Source: Chloroherpeton thalassium ATCC 35110 (GTDB lineage: Bacteria; Bacteroidota; Chlorobiia; Chlorobiales; Chloroherpetonaceae). From it: a stretch of 64,000 bases of DNA. Position numbers and translations under genes: made by a program. The notes under the pieces are model-generated. The model was not told the DNA's origin, searched no databases, and saw only the letters and a list, made by a program, of their open reading frames with translations. The stretch spans positions 974,001 through 1,038,000 of the forward strand of contig NC_011026.1 of NCBI RefSeq assembly GCF_000020525.1. Reading direction: 5' to 3'. Positions 38,099 through 47,158 of the stretch are shown piece by piece. Numbering within the stretch: position 1 is the stretch's first letter; every line of letters begins with the position of its first letter.

Positions 38099-38135
38099 AA
38101 AAAAAAAAGCTCCTCACCGACAAACGGTGAGGAGC
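38099..38135 (-). terminator. Strong terminator between the RNA and the 480-residue gene
   Basis: Perfect 11-bp stem GCTCCTCACCG / CGGTGAGGAGC (38109-38119 with 38125-38135), 5-base loop, then ten T residues on the minus strand (38108-38099). It lies only 18 bases before the protein start codon, so it ends the short RNA or acts as an attenuator. Confidence 0.9.
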
Positions 38136-38256
38136 AGCAGAAATCGCTTTGCATCCGCTTTCACGTGCATAGCGCCCCCCCTTACGACAGGGGCGAATCT
38201 CTGTTTCCAGAGATCCTGCGACCCACAAGCAATCCATAGTTGCTTGAAGATTAGCT
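38099..38256 (-). ncRNA. Structured small RNA upstream of the 480-residue gene
   Basis: About 150 nucleotides. In order on the minus strand: a 7-bp hairpin CAAGCAA/TTGCTTG; ATCTCTG-GAAA-CAGAGAT with a GNRA tetraloop; a GC hairpin CGCCCC/GGGGCG with loop around TGTCGTAA; an asymmetrical region TATGCACGTGAAAGCGGATGC with possible long-range GCA/TGC and CGCT/AGCG pairs; and the terminator. The hairpins are stacked nearly end to end, far beyond chance for AT-rich DNA. It could be an independent RNA partner of the protein or a cis-regulatory leader. I know no named family that it matches. Confidence 0.65.
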
Positions 38257-38261
38257 ATCTT

Positions 38262-38288
38262 TTTATAATAACAGATTATGGTTGTCAA
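38262..38288 (-). promoter_or_regulatory. Promoter of the structured RNA
   Basis: On the minus strand, TTGACA (38288-38283) and TATAAA (38267-38262) are separated by 15 bases. The spacing is two shorter than ideal. Predicted start is near 38255, just at the first hairpin, which supports the call. Confidence 0.5.
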
Positions 38289-38495
38289 TACTTTGTGCAT
38301 TCCCTTAACAGTAAGATAAAATTTATGTTCCTCGCGACATTGTTGGTTCGCTAACATTGATTAGATAGTTTCTTTATAATATGCCTTATTCGCATTTTTG
38401 CAATATAACAACCCAACAAAAAAACATCATAAATCATTTTATTTCAATAACTTAATCTATTAATCGCACTTAAAATGGGGTGATATATAGTTTCT

Positions 38496-38578
38496 GTATA
38501 AGACACCTGCGAATAGCCATGTTAAAATTGTATGACGTTAATTTTAAGGTGTCTTATACGAGTCCGTATAAGACACCT
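38496..38578. repeat. MITE-like cluster of 13-bp inverted repeats
   Basis: GTATAAGACACCT occurs at 38496-38508 and again at 38566-38578, with its complement AGGTGTCTTATAC at 38547-38559. The first and second enclose a 64-bp hairpin-like unit with inner TTAAAATT/AATTTTAA pairing. The second and third form another stem around a 6-base loop. The cluster lies between the island RNA and the mutase stop codon. It resembles ends of a small non-autonomous transposable or REP-like element; no transposase is present. Confidence 0.65.
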
Positions 38579-38613
38579 GACACGGCCATGCGCCTCTACA
38601 ATCCAAACCCTCC

Positions 38614-40797
38614 TCAATCTTCTTGGATGCTCTGAATCAGAATGCGCAGAATTTCCTGCGCGGCGATGGAAATCACCGTTCCCGGGCCGAAGACGCCTGT
38701 GACGCCTGCGTTGTACAGAAATTCGTAGTCCTGCGCGGGAATGACGCCGCCGGCGATGACCATGATGTCCTCGCGTCCGAGCGCTTTGAGCCGCTCGATC
38801 ACTTCCGGGATGAGCGTCTTGTGTCCGGCGGCGAGGCTGGAGACGCCGAGAATATGCACATCGTTTTCCACCGCTTGCCTGACAACCTCTTCCGGCGTCT
38901 GGAAAAGTGCGCCGATGTCGACATCAAACCCAAGGTCGGCGAAGCTCGTGGCAATGACCTTCGCGCCGCGGTCGTGCCCGTCCTGACCGATTTTTGCGAC
39001 CAAAATTCGCGGACGACGGCCTTCAAGCTCGGCGAACTCGTCCGCCAATTTTCGCGCTTTGGCAAAATTCTCGTCTTCGGAAATTTCCGAAGCATAAACG
39101 CCTGAAATCGAACGAATCACGGCTTTGTACCTCCCGAAAACTTTTTCACACGCCATTGAAATTTCCCCGAGCGTGGCGCGTTTGCGAGCGGCCTGAACCG
39201 CATGTTCCAGCAAATTGCCCTCGCCCGACGCCGCGCACTTCTCAAGCGCCGCCAGCGACGCTTCAACTTCCGATTGATTGCGTTCGGCCTTGAGCTTTGC
39301 AAGCCTTGCAAGCTGCGCCTCGCGCACGGCGGTGTTGTCGACTTCCAAAATTTCAATCGGGTCTTCTTTTTCCAAACGATATTTATTGCTGCCCACAATC
39401 ACATCCTTGCCCGCATCAATCCGCGCCTGTCGCCGCGCCGCCGCTTCCTCGATGCGCATTTTCGGCACGCCGGTTTCAATCGCTTTGGCCATGCCGCCGA
39501 GCTTTTCAACCTCCTGAATCAGCGACCACGCCCGATGCGCCAGCGAATCGGTCAGATGCTCGACATAGTGCGAACCGCCCCAAGGGTCGACCGTGCGGCA
39601 AATGTCGGTTTCTTCCTGCAAATAAATCTGCGTGTTTCGCGCAATTCGCGCGGAAAAATCCGTCGGCAGCGCAATGGCCTCGTCCAAAGCGTTCGTGTGA
39701 AGCGATTGCGTGTGGCCGAGCGCCGCCGCGAGCGCTTCGACGCAAGTGCGCCCGACATTGTTAAACGGGTCTTGCTCGGTCAAGCTCCAGCCCGATGTTT
39801 GCGAATGCGTTCTGAGCGCCAACGATTTCGGATTTTTCGGGTTAAACTCGCCGACGATTTTTGCCCAAAGCAACCGCGCCGCTCGCATTTTCGCAATTTC
39901 CATGAAATGGTTCATGCCGATTGCCCAGAAAAACGAAAGTCGCGGGGCGAAATTGTCGATATCGAGGCCGGCTTTCAGGCCGGTGCGAATGTATTCCAAG
40001 CCGTCGGCGAGCGTGTAGGCCAGCTCGATGTCCGCTGTCGCGCCGGCTTCCTGCATGTGATAGCCGCTGATGCTGATGGAATTGAACTTTGGCATCAAGC
40101 GCGATGTGTAACCGAAAATATCGGCGATGATGCGCATCGAAGCGTCCGGCGGGTAGATATAGGTGTTGCGCACCATGAATTCCTTCAAAATGTCGTTTTG
40201 AATCGTCCCGCTGAGTTTTTCCGGCGCGACGCCCTGCTCTTCGGCGGCGACGATGTAGAAGGCCATGACGGGCAAAACCGCGCCGTTCATGGTCATCGAG
40301 ACGGACATTTTGTCTAAGGGAATTTGGTCAAAAAGGATTTTCATGTCCAAAACCGAGTCGATGGCGACGCCCGCCTTGCCGACATCGCCTGTCACGCGCT
40401 CGTGGTCGGAATCGTAGCCGCGATGCGTGGCGAGGTCAAAGGCGACGGAAAGCCCCTTTTGCCCGGCGGCCAAATTTCGCCGATAAAACGCATTGGACTC
40501 TTCGGCGGTGGAAAAACCGGCATACTGGCGAATCGTCCAAGGTCGCGTGACATACATCGTGGAATACGGCCCGCGCAAATACGGCGGAATGCCCGCCGCA
40601 AACGAAAGATGCTCCATGTCCGCAAGGTCGCTTTTGCCGTAGGCCGGTCGGATGGGAATTTGTTCCGGCGTCATCCAGCCGAGCGCGTCAAACGAGTCGG
40701 CGCCCGCCTGCTCGGCAAGCGATTTTTTCCACGCCTCAAACGAGGTCTCCGATTCGGCTGCGGGTTTATAATCTATTTTTGAAAAATCCGGTCGCAT
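38614..40797 (-). CDS. Methylmalonyl-CoA mutase, large (catalytic) subunit
   Basis: 727 residues. The N-terminal TIM barrel includes [33 protein letters not shown], and [13 protein letters not shown]. The C-terminal cobalamin domain has [13 protein letters not shown], where D-x-H-x-x-G provides the cobalt-binding His, and [19 protein letters not shown]. It interconverts methylmalonyl-CoA and succinyl-CoA using adenosylcobalamin. In green sulfur bacteria this may feed propionyl-CoA metabolism; that is inference. It follows the small-subunit gene after a 369-base gap of repeats. GC-rich codon use is stronger here than in the dcw cluster. Confidence 0.96.
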   Translation of the reverse strand: MRPDFSKIDYKPAAESETSFEAWKKSLAEQAGADSFDALGWMTPEQIPIRPAYGKSDLADMEHLSFAAGIPPYLRGPYSTMYVTRPWTIRQYAGFSTAEESNAFYRRNLAAGQKGLSVAFDLATHRGYDSDHERVTGDVGKAGVAIDSVLDMKILFDQIPLDKMSVSMTMNGAVLPVMAFYIVAAEEQGVAPEKLSGTIQNDILKEFMVRNTYIYPPDASMRIIADIFGYTSRLMPKFNSISISGYHMQEAGATADIELAYTLADGLEYIRTGLKAGLDIDNFAPRLSFFWAIGMNHFMEIAKMRAARLLWAKIVGEFNPKNPKSLALRTHSQTSGWSLTEQDPFNNVGRTCVEALAAALGHTQSLHTNALDEAIALPTDFSARIARNTQIYLQEETDICRTVDPWGGSHYVEHLTDSLAHRAWSLIQEVEKLGGMAKAIETGVPKMRIEEAAARRQARIDAGKDVIVGSNKYRLEKEDPIEILEVDNTAVREAQLARLAKLKAERNQSEVEASLAALEKCAASGEGNLLEHAVQAARKRATLGEISMACEKVFGRYKAVIRSISGVYASEISEDENFAKARKLADEFAELEGRRPRILVAKIGQDGHDRGAKVIATSFADLGFDVDIGALFQTPEEVVRQAVENDVHILGVSSLAAGHKTLIPEVIERLKALGREDIMVIAGGVIPAQDYEFLYNAGVTGVFGPGTVISIAAQEILRILIQSIQED

Positions 40798-41166
40798 ATT
40801 CGGTCGTGTTTAGATTGAAATTTTGCTAAAAACTGTCCGTCAAAGTCGCATTCATCTCCGCTATCAATGACAAAAATTTCTCGGTCGCACTGAGTTTCCT
40901 TTGTCGCACTGAGCGTAGACGAAGTGCGGCTTCTTTAAAGGCAAGCGGTCTTCGTCTACGCTACGGATGACTTAACCGAAACTAAAGCGAAGGCCTCAAT
41001 ATTGTCGCATTTCGTCTACGCTCAATGCGACACGGAAAAGTTATCAGTCAACTGTTTATCGCTTTCCGCATCGGAAAAATTATCGGCTCAGACCGACACG
41101 GGTTTATGCTTCTACTGTCTTTTGATTGTTTGTTCAAGAAAATCAAGGTTCAGACAACCAAAACGC
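40798..41166. other. Intergenic gap filled with dispersed repeats
   Basis: 369 bases without a gene, between the two mutase genes. It contains repeated motifs such as GTCGCACTGAG and GTCTACGCT with inverted copies (TCGTCTACGCT). Its 41045-41100 section resembles 54657-54710 at roughly four bases in five (shared GTTTATC, TTTCCGCA, GGAAAAAT, GGCTCAG). This marks a dispersed intergenic repeat family. Confidence 0.65.
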
Positions 41167-43062
41167 TCACCCCACGCCCAGCATTCGCTGATATTTACGA
41201 AGCGTCTCGAGCACATTGCTGCGCACGTGGATGAAATCGGAAATGCCGGCTTGCACCAGCGCGTCGATGTGTTCCTTCGGATTTCCGGCGATAATCACGG
41301 GCGCGGTGAATTTTTGCTCCTGCAATTTTTCGCAAATCGGTTTGGCCAATTCCGCGTATTCGTCGTCGGAACTGCATAGCACCACCAAATCCGCCCCGCT
41401 TGCAACCGCAGCCGCCGCGCCTTCTTCGGGCGTCTTAAAACCGTTGTTGCTTAAAATTTCAAATCCGGCGCAACCGAAAAAGTTGTAGGAAAAAGTCGCT
41501 CGTGCGATTCGCATTGCCAAATCGCCGATCGGCAATAAAAAGACTTTCGGTCTATGGCCGTGTTTTTCGGCATGAAATTCCGTCGCCAAGCGGCAGGCTT
41601 CAAACGCCTTCGCGCCGCGCACGGGCTTCAAGGGGGCGATTTCCGCGCCGTCCGTTTCCGGCTCTACATCCAAACGCTTGAGCGAGTCCGAAACGCGCTC
41701 CGCCGGATTCGGATATTGCGTCACCCCGATGAACACTTGCCGGCGATGCTCAATCCGTTTATTGCGCTCGGCCTGCACCGCCGCGATGTCCTTTTGGATT
41801 GTTCCGGCGCGAAGCGAGGCCGAAAGCCCGCCCTCTTTTTCAATTTCTTGAAAACGCTTCCATGCTGCGCTTGCAAGGCTGTCCGTTAGGGATTCGATAT
41901 AATATGACCCCGAAGCAGGATCGATAATTTTATCCAAATAAGATTCACATTTCAAAAGATGCTGCAAATTGCGGGCAATACGGTTTGAAAAGCCGTCCGG
42001 CGTTTTATAGATGCTATCAAACGGCCTAACCGTTAAGCTGTCGCATCCGCCGATGGCCGCCGACATGGCTTCGGTGGTTGCACGAAGCATATTGACATGC
42101 GGGTCGTAAATCGTCATATTCCACGCCGAAGTCACCGCGTGAATTTTCATTTTGGCGCTCTCCTTTGCGGCAGGCGCGTAGGCTTCGGCAAGTTGCGCCC
42201 AAAGCAGGCGGGCAGCGCGAAGCTTCGCAATTTCTTTGAAATAACTTGAGCCGATAGCAAAGGTAAATTGAATGTGGCTGAGCACTTCGTCCGCGCTGAG
42301 GCCGAGTTCGGTGAGCTTGGCCAAATATTCATTTCCCGCCGCAAGCGTGAACGCAAGCTCTTGAACCGTCGTCGCGCCGCTTTCGTGATAAACTTCGCCG
42401 GAAACCGTAATCGCCTTGAAATTCGGATTTTCCTTGAGCGCACCGATCAGCTTTGCTGCCGTGAGCATCGCGGATTTTTCATCCTGCGCAAATCGTCCGG
42501 TTAGGGCAAAACTGCCAAGCGGATCGTAGCCGAGCGAGCCTTTGAGCGACTGGAACGACGCGCTGCGCGAAGCAGCTTCAGCCGTTAAAAGCTCAAAAAG
42601 AAGGGGAGAATCCTTTTCGGCGAGCAAATGAATGTTATGTTTCTCAAAATCCACTGCTTCGATGAGGCGCGAAAAATCGCTTTGCGTGAGCGCCATCGGT
42701 TGTTTGAACAAAAGGCCGACGGCGGCGGCATCTTTTGCAAGGGCTTCGGCGATTTGCCGGGCGGCGTCCCCAATGTCCGAGATTTCCACATCCTCACGGA
42801 TTTGCCAATCGTTGCCTTGCTGTTTGGCGCTGCGCACATACGGAAACTCGCCAGGTGGCGTTTGCAGATAGTCCAGCCCGTTGGTGTCCTCCGCCGTGTA
42901 AAACGGTTGGATGTTGAAGCCTTCAAGGGTTTGCCAGACCGTTTTTTTCTCGTAGTCGGCGCCCTTGAGGTCTTTTATAATTTTGTCTTTCCATTCCGCA
43001 GCGGAGACGGGTGGAAAGTTCGCGAAAAGCCGTTCTTCGGCTGAGTGGTTTGCTTGAGCCAT
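41167..43062 (-). CDS. Methylmalonyl-CoA mutase, small subunit
   Basis: 631 residues. Same two-domain layout as the large subunit, but the cobalamin domain is degenerate: the D-x-H-x-x-G motif is absent (FFGCAGFEILSNNG in its place), as known for the non-catalytic subunit of heterodimeric mutases. The barrel keeps YDPHVNMLRATTEAMSAAIGG and DPASGSYYIESLTD. It stabilises the catalytic subunit. It lies upstream of the large-subunit gene on the same strand. Confidence 0.94.
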   Translation of the reverse strand: MAQANHSAEERLFANFPPVSAAEWKDKIIKDLKGADYEKKTVWQTLEGFNIQPFYTAEDTNGLDYLQTPPGEFPYVRSAKQQGNDWQIREDVEISDIGDAARQIAEALAKDAAAVGLLFKQPMALTQSDFSRLIEAVDFEKHNIHLLAEKDSPLLFELLTAEAASRSASFQSLKGSLGYDPLGSFALTGRFAQDEKSAMLTAAKLIGALKENPNFKAITVSGEVYHESGATTVQELAFTLAAGNEYLAKLTELGLSADEVLSHIQFTFAIGSSYFKEIAKLRAARLLWAQLAEAYAPAAKESAKMKIHAVTSAWNMTIYDPHVNMLRATTEAMSAAIGGCDSLTVRPFDSIYKTPDGFSNRIARNLQHLLKCESYLDKIIDPASGSYYIESLTDSLASAAWKRFQEIEKEGGLSASLRAGTIQKDIAAVQAERNKRIEHRRQVFIGVTQYPNPAERVSDSLKRLDVEPETDGAEIAPLKPVRGAKAFEACRLATEFHAEKHGHRPKVFLLPIGDLAMRIARATFSYNFFGCAGFEILSNNGFKTPEEGAAAAVASGADLVVLCSSDDEYAELAKPICEKLQEQKFTAPVIIAGNPKEHIDALVQAGISDFIHVRSNVLETLRKYQRMLGVG

Positions 43063-43204
43063 GTCAGTTAGGAATAGTGAAGTCGGAAAAACGCTTTTAC
43101 AGCCTAAACGTACAAAATTTTGCAGGGGAAAAATAGGACTTTACAAGGAGGTAATATTTCAGGGCAGAATTGCTTTTTTGAAAAAATAAATGATAGAAAG
43201 CACG

Positions 43205-43672
43205 CTATTGGGATGAAAGCTGCCCCAAAAGAAAATAAATAGCGTGGCAAAAAAGATTGGCGTAAATGCCGGCCATGACGTCGTCCATCATCACGCCCCA
43301 GCCTCTTGGCAGTTTTTGCAATTGATTGGCCGGTTCAATTTTGGTGATGTCGAAAAATCGAAACGCAGCGAAGGCCAGCGAAATGCTTAGAAGGGTTTTC
43401 GGTAAAAAGAGCAAGGCAATCCATTGGCCAACAAGTTCATCGATGGTGGCTTCAGACGGGTCTTGACCGTAAGGCTCTTCAAGCAATGAGCTTGCCCAAA
43501 CGCCTGCGAAAAAGAAAATAAGTGCGGCAAGAAGTAGAAATGTTGTTTCAGAGAAGCCAGGAATAAACCAATACATAGCAACGGCCAGTGCACTGCCAAG
43601 CGTCCCTGAAGCAAACGGAAAATAGCCTGTTCCAAATCCCGTTCCCAGAATTTTTGCCAAAAGCATTTTCAT
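43205..43672 (-). CDS. pgpA: Phosphatidylglycerophosphatase A
   Basis: 155 residues, three or four membrane helices. Motifs: GTGYFPFASGTLGS near 12-25, EATIDELVGQWIAL and the end PRGWGVMMDDVMAGIYANL, where the acidic residues form the PgpA site. It removes phosphate from phosphatidylglycerophosphate to give phosphatidylglycerol. It starts 15 bases after pgsA, which makes its substrate, so the two are functionally and transcriptionally linked. Confidence 0.93.
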   Translation of the reverse strand: MKMLLAKILGTGFGTGYFPFASGTLGSALAVAMYWFIPGFSETTFLLLAALIFFFAGVWASSLLEEPYGQDPSEATIDELVGQWIALLFLPKTLLSISLAFAAFRFFDITKIEPANQLQKLPRGWGVMMDDVMAGIYANLFCHAIYFLLGQLSSQ

Positions 43673-43687
43673 GGCGCTTGCAATTGG

Positions 43688-44311
43688 TTAAATGATGGCT
43701 TTTAAGCTTGAACGAATCCCGAGATACGCATCACGAAGCGACGGCCAATTTTCAATCAAGTAGGAAATACCGGTGTAAATCGTAAAAATCGTTAGCGCCA
43801 GCATGGAATGGTTAATCCAAGGAGATTTTAAAACGGCGGTCATGGTTGAGGCCGTTTCCGATCCGAAGAAAACCTCTTCTTTCAGAAACATAAAAAGCAG
43901 CATGACGTAGGCAAAAACATTTTGGAAAAATGTCTTCAGCTTGGCCGATTTGCTGGTAATGACGGGCTTGTCTTTTACTTCGGCGTAGATTCTGAGCAGC
44001 GTGACCACAATGTCGCGAAATGCAATCACCAGCACCATCCAAAGCTCAACATAGCCTTCGAACACATAAACCAGAAATGCAGAAGTAATGAGGATTTTAT
44101 CGGCCAAGGGATCCATGAACGCGCCCCAGCGCGTAACGACGCCGTATTTTCGCGCGTGATAGCCGTCGTAAAGGTCGGTTAAAGACGCAACGACAAATAC
44201 AACTACGCCCCAAAGCCGAAGATGCGGATCGTCAGAAATGGTTAACCAGATAAACAGCGGTGTCAGCAAAATTCGCAGCGTAGTTAACTGGTTTGGTAAT
44301 GTCATCTGCAT
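43688..44311 (-). CDS. pgsA: CDP-diacylglycerol:glycerol-3-phosphate phosphatidyltransferase
   Basis: 207 residues with several membrane helices. The CDP-alcohol phosphotransferase motif D-G-x2-A-R-x8-G-x3-D-x3-D is complete: DGYHARKYGVVTRWGAFMDPLAD. The N-terminus NQLTTLRILLTPLF is that of PgsA. It makes phosphatidylglycerophosphate, the substrate of the next gene's product. Other members of the superfamily are possible, but pairing with pgpA supports PgsA. Confidence 0.91.
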   Translation of the reverse strand: MQMTLPNQLTTLRILLTPLFIWLTISDDPHLRLWGVVVFVVASLTDLYDGYHARKYGVVTRWGAFMDPLADKILITSAFLVYVFEGYVELWMVLVIAFRDIVVTLLRIYAEVKDKPVITSKSAKLKTFFQNVFAYVMLLFMFLKEEVFFGSETASTMTAVLKSPWINHSMLALTIFTIYTGISYLIENWPSLRDAYLGIRSSLKAII

Positions 44312-44379
44312 TTTAAAAATCCCTCTTTCTTTTTAAAGAAATTAAACTTCTTTTCTTTAAAAAAAAACCTGTGCTGAAA

Positions 44380-46758
44380 TTAGTCTACCACATCCACAAC
44401 GGTAACGCCCGCGCCGCCTTCGTCCCAATTGCCGAGCCGGAACGACTTGACGCGCTTGTCGCCTTTCAAATAATCCATCACGCGCTTGCGAAGCGCACCT
44501 GTGCCTTTGCCGTGAATGATATCTACGCGATGCAGCTTGTTGGCGATGGTGGCATCGATAAATTTGTCGATGCGCAAAATAGCCTCGTCGCCGAGCAAGC
44601 CCCTTAAATCGAGGCGCGTGGAAAGCATTTCGGTGTCGTAGTTTGTCGAGACGGAAATTTTTTGTTGCTCGCCTTGACGCTCCATTTTTCGCGCTTCCTT
44701 GTTCGAGACTTTTTCCAACTTGCGCAAACTGGTTTTCATGCGAAAGCTGCCGAACGCGACCGTGACATCGTCGTCCGTGATGTCAATTACTTCGCCGACG
44801 GTGTGCGTGTCTTGAAGTTTAACCTTATCGCCAATGTCGATGCTCATATTGACCGGCGCGGATTTTTGTTCGGCAAAAATTTCCGCCTCGTTTACGGCCA
44901 GTTCTCGGCGCTTTTTTTCGATGTCGCGGCGAGCCTGTTTCACGGCGTCCTTGTCGGCTTGGCTTTCGCGCACATCGGCCACCGCTTTTTCAATCAATTG
45001 ATTGGCGTCGGCCAAAACGCGCTTCGCGTCTTGCAGGCTTTTTTGGCGCAGCGATTTTCGTTCTTCCTCAAGCTCCGTCAGCTTTTGTTGATATTCGGCC
45101 TTGAGGCGTTCGTATTCCTTTCGCTCGTTTTCAAACTTATATTTTTCAAGCGATTGCACCTGAATCTCGCGGCTTAAGTCGGTGATAAGCGACTCGAGCC
45201 GGTGGCGCGTTTCGCCCATGAATTTGGCCGCATTTTCCATCACATGCGGTGGGAATTTCATGCGTCGCGCCATTTCAAGCGCGAAGCTGTTGCCGGGCAA
45301 ATTCGGTTGGAAGACATACGTGGGCAAAAGATTTTCGGTGTCGTATTGCATCGAGCCGTTGGTGATGCCGTCGCGATTGTGCGCGTAAGCCTTCAGCGTG
45401 CCTTGATGCGTGGTGACGATGCCGAGCGCCTTTCGCGAAAGCAGGCTTTCCAACACCGCCGTCGCAAGGGCGCTGCCCTCGTCGGGGTCAGTGCCGGAGC
45501 AAATTTCGTCGATCAACACGAGGCTTTCGTTCGTGGCGTTGTCCAAAATTTCCTTCAGATTTCTCAGATGCGAGCTAAAAGTGGAAAGGTCGTTTTCAAT
45601 CGATTGCTCGTCGCCGATTTCCACGAACAGGCGATCGAAAATCGGAAAAACGGAATCCTCGCGGCAGGGAAGCAAAAATCCGTGTTGAAGCATCAAGCAG
45701 AGCAGCCCGACGGTTTTCATCGCCACGGATTTTCCGCCGGCGTTCGGGCCGGAAATGACGAGTACGCGGTTTTCCGTGCCAAGCTCCAGCGAAATCGGTA
45801 CGGTGCGCTTCTCCTGTTTTCGGTTGGAAATCAAAAGCCAAGGATGAAACGCCTCGTTGAGCCGGACGGATTTTTCTTCGCCGAGCATCGGCATCGCGGC
45901 GCCGGTTGCAAGCGCAAGTTTGGCTTTGGCGTAAATCGCATCGAACTCGGCAAGCACTTCTTGATTCAAAAATAAATTTTCACGTTCCTCGCCAAGCCGC
46001 TCGCTCATTTCGCGCAAGATGCGCACAATTTCGCGCGACTCCTGAATTTCCAAGTCGCGAATTTCATTATTGACGGTCAGCGTGGCCGACGGCTCGATGA
46101 ACACCGTTTGCCCCGACTGCGAAATGTCGTGAATAAACCCTTGAATTTGATATTTATGTTCGATGCGAAAGCCTAAAACGAGCCGCCCGTTGCGAATCGT
46201 GACGCTGTCGTCCATGAGCATGCTTTGCTCGGCGTATCGGCGCAAAAGCGAATCCATTTTGCGGCGCAACAGTTCGCGCTTTTCAATCAACGAGCTGCGA
46301 ATGAAGGCCAGTGCGTCGCTTGCGGTGTTGCGCACTTCGCCGGATTCATCGACAATTCTGCCGATTTCATATTGAAGCGTTTTTTCGATCCAAAGATTTT
46401 CGGTGAGCGCGTTCAGATGCGGATAGGTTTCGCGCCGATTGAAAATAAATTTCTTCAATTGTGAGGCCACACGAAGCGACATGGCCAGGCTCAAAAGCTC
46501 TTTCGGCTCAAGAAAATGCGCCACAACGCCGAGTTTTTTAAGCAGGTCGCGCGTATCGGGAAAGGCGGGAATCGGCAATTCTTCGCCGGACTCAAAAAGC
46601 AGTTTCAATTCATGTACCTTGCGAAGTTCCGAATCCAATTTTGTGAGGCTTTGTGCAGGGGTTTGCTCGTCAAGTTTTTCGCGTCCCATGTTGGAAAGCG
46701 CAAAGCGTTTTGTATGTTCTAAAACCTTATCAAATTCTAATTTTTTTTTTAAGTCCAT
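44380..46758 (-). CDS. mutS2: MutS2 ATPase with Smr endonuclease domain
   Basis: 792 residues. MutS core: helical lever region, then ATPase with SGPNAGGKSVAMKTVGL (Walker A), LVLIDEICSGTDPDEGSAL (Walker B) and VTTHQGTLKAYA. A long coiled coil (about 515-625, Glu/Lys/Arg-rich), a small KOW-like segment and a C-terminal Smr domain (LDLRGLLGDEAI, IIHGKGTGALRKRV) complete it. It lacks the mismatch-binding domain of MutS1. Known roles in other bacteria are suppression of recombination and rescue of collided ribosomes. Confidence 0.96.
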   Translation of the reverse strand: MDLKKKLEFDKVLEHTKRFALSNMGREKLDEQTPAQSLTKLDSELRKVHELKLLFESGEELPIPAFPDTRDLLKKLGVVAHFLEPKELLSLAMSLRVASQLKKFIFNRRETYPHLNALTENLWIEKTLQYEIGRIVDESGEVRNTASDALAFIRSSLIEKRELLRRKMDSLLRRYAEQSMLMDDSVTIRNGRLVLGFRIEHKYQIQGFIHDISQSGQTVFIEPSATLTVNNEIRDLEIQESREIVRILREMSERLGEERENLFLNQEVLAEFDAIYAKAKLALATGAAMPMLGEEKSVRLNEAFHPWLLISNRKQEKRTVPISLELGTENRVLVISGPNAGGKSVAMKTVGLLCLMLQHGFLLPCREDSVFPIFDRLFVEIGDEQSIENDLSTFSSHLRNLKEILDNATNESLVLIDEICSGTDPDEGSALATAVLESLLSRKALGIVTTHQGTLKAYAHNRDGITNGSMQYDTENLLPTYVFQPNLPGNSFALEMARRMKFPPHVMENAAKFMGETRHRLESLITDLSREIQVQSLEKYKFENERKEYERLKAEYQQKLTELEEERKSLRQKSLQDAKRVLADANQLIEKAVADVRESQADKDAVKQARRDIEKKRRELAVNEAEIFAEQKSAPVNMSIDIGDKVKLQDTHTVGEVIDITDDDVTVAFGSFRMKTSLRKLEKVSNKEARKMERQGEQQKISVSTNYDTEMLSTRLDLRGLLGDEAILRIDKFIDATIANKLHRVDIIHGKGTGALRKRVMDYLKGDKRVKSFRLGNWDEGGAGVTVVDVVD

Positions 46759-47158
46759 GCCTAACTAAATTATTATCGTGCGGTGAAAAATTTCCTATCC
46801 ACCATTTGTGCTGCGCGCCACAGCAAAAAGGGTTAAAAAATTATAAATCCATTAAAGATTTACAATAGTTTCAAAACAATAAAGTTACACCATTTTCGAA
46901 GAGATTTTGTTAAAATTTTTGTGCATGCGTCGGTAAGGCATAAAAATTCGTTGCATCTTAAAACGATTTTCGCCTAAAGAAGCTTTTTGAATAGTTGAAA
47001 GGAAGAGCCATAACAAATGGCTTTGGAAATGTTTATAAAATTTTAGAATATAAACCCCTTGCAGTTTTTACTCATTAGCCTTTTTCGTATGGAAATGAAT
47101 GACTTTTTGTGAGGATTAAAGCCACGTAAGGGAAAAACAAGATTATTTATATACGAAT
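46759..47158. other. Divergent intergenic region
   Basis: 400 AT-rich bases between divergent mutS2 and usp genes. No gene or clear hairpin found; promoters for both presumably lie here. Confidence 0.5.

Noticed and set aside
38082-38357. Upstream extension of the 480-residue protein to a 572-residue frame
   Set aside because: The extra codons translate the promoter, the hairpins and the terminator stem with T-run; the resulting peptide is Cys/Arg/Phe-rich nonsense. The ATG at 38081 gives a sensible N-terminus.
39202-40317. 371-codon plus-strand frame
   Set aside because: It is antisense to the methylmalonyl-CoA mutase gene in GC-rich DNA; composition is Arg/His/Ala-rich with no family features. 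A shadow of the real gene.
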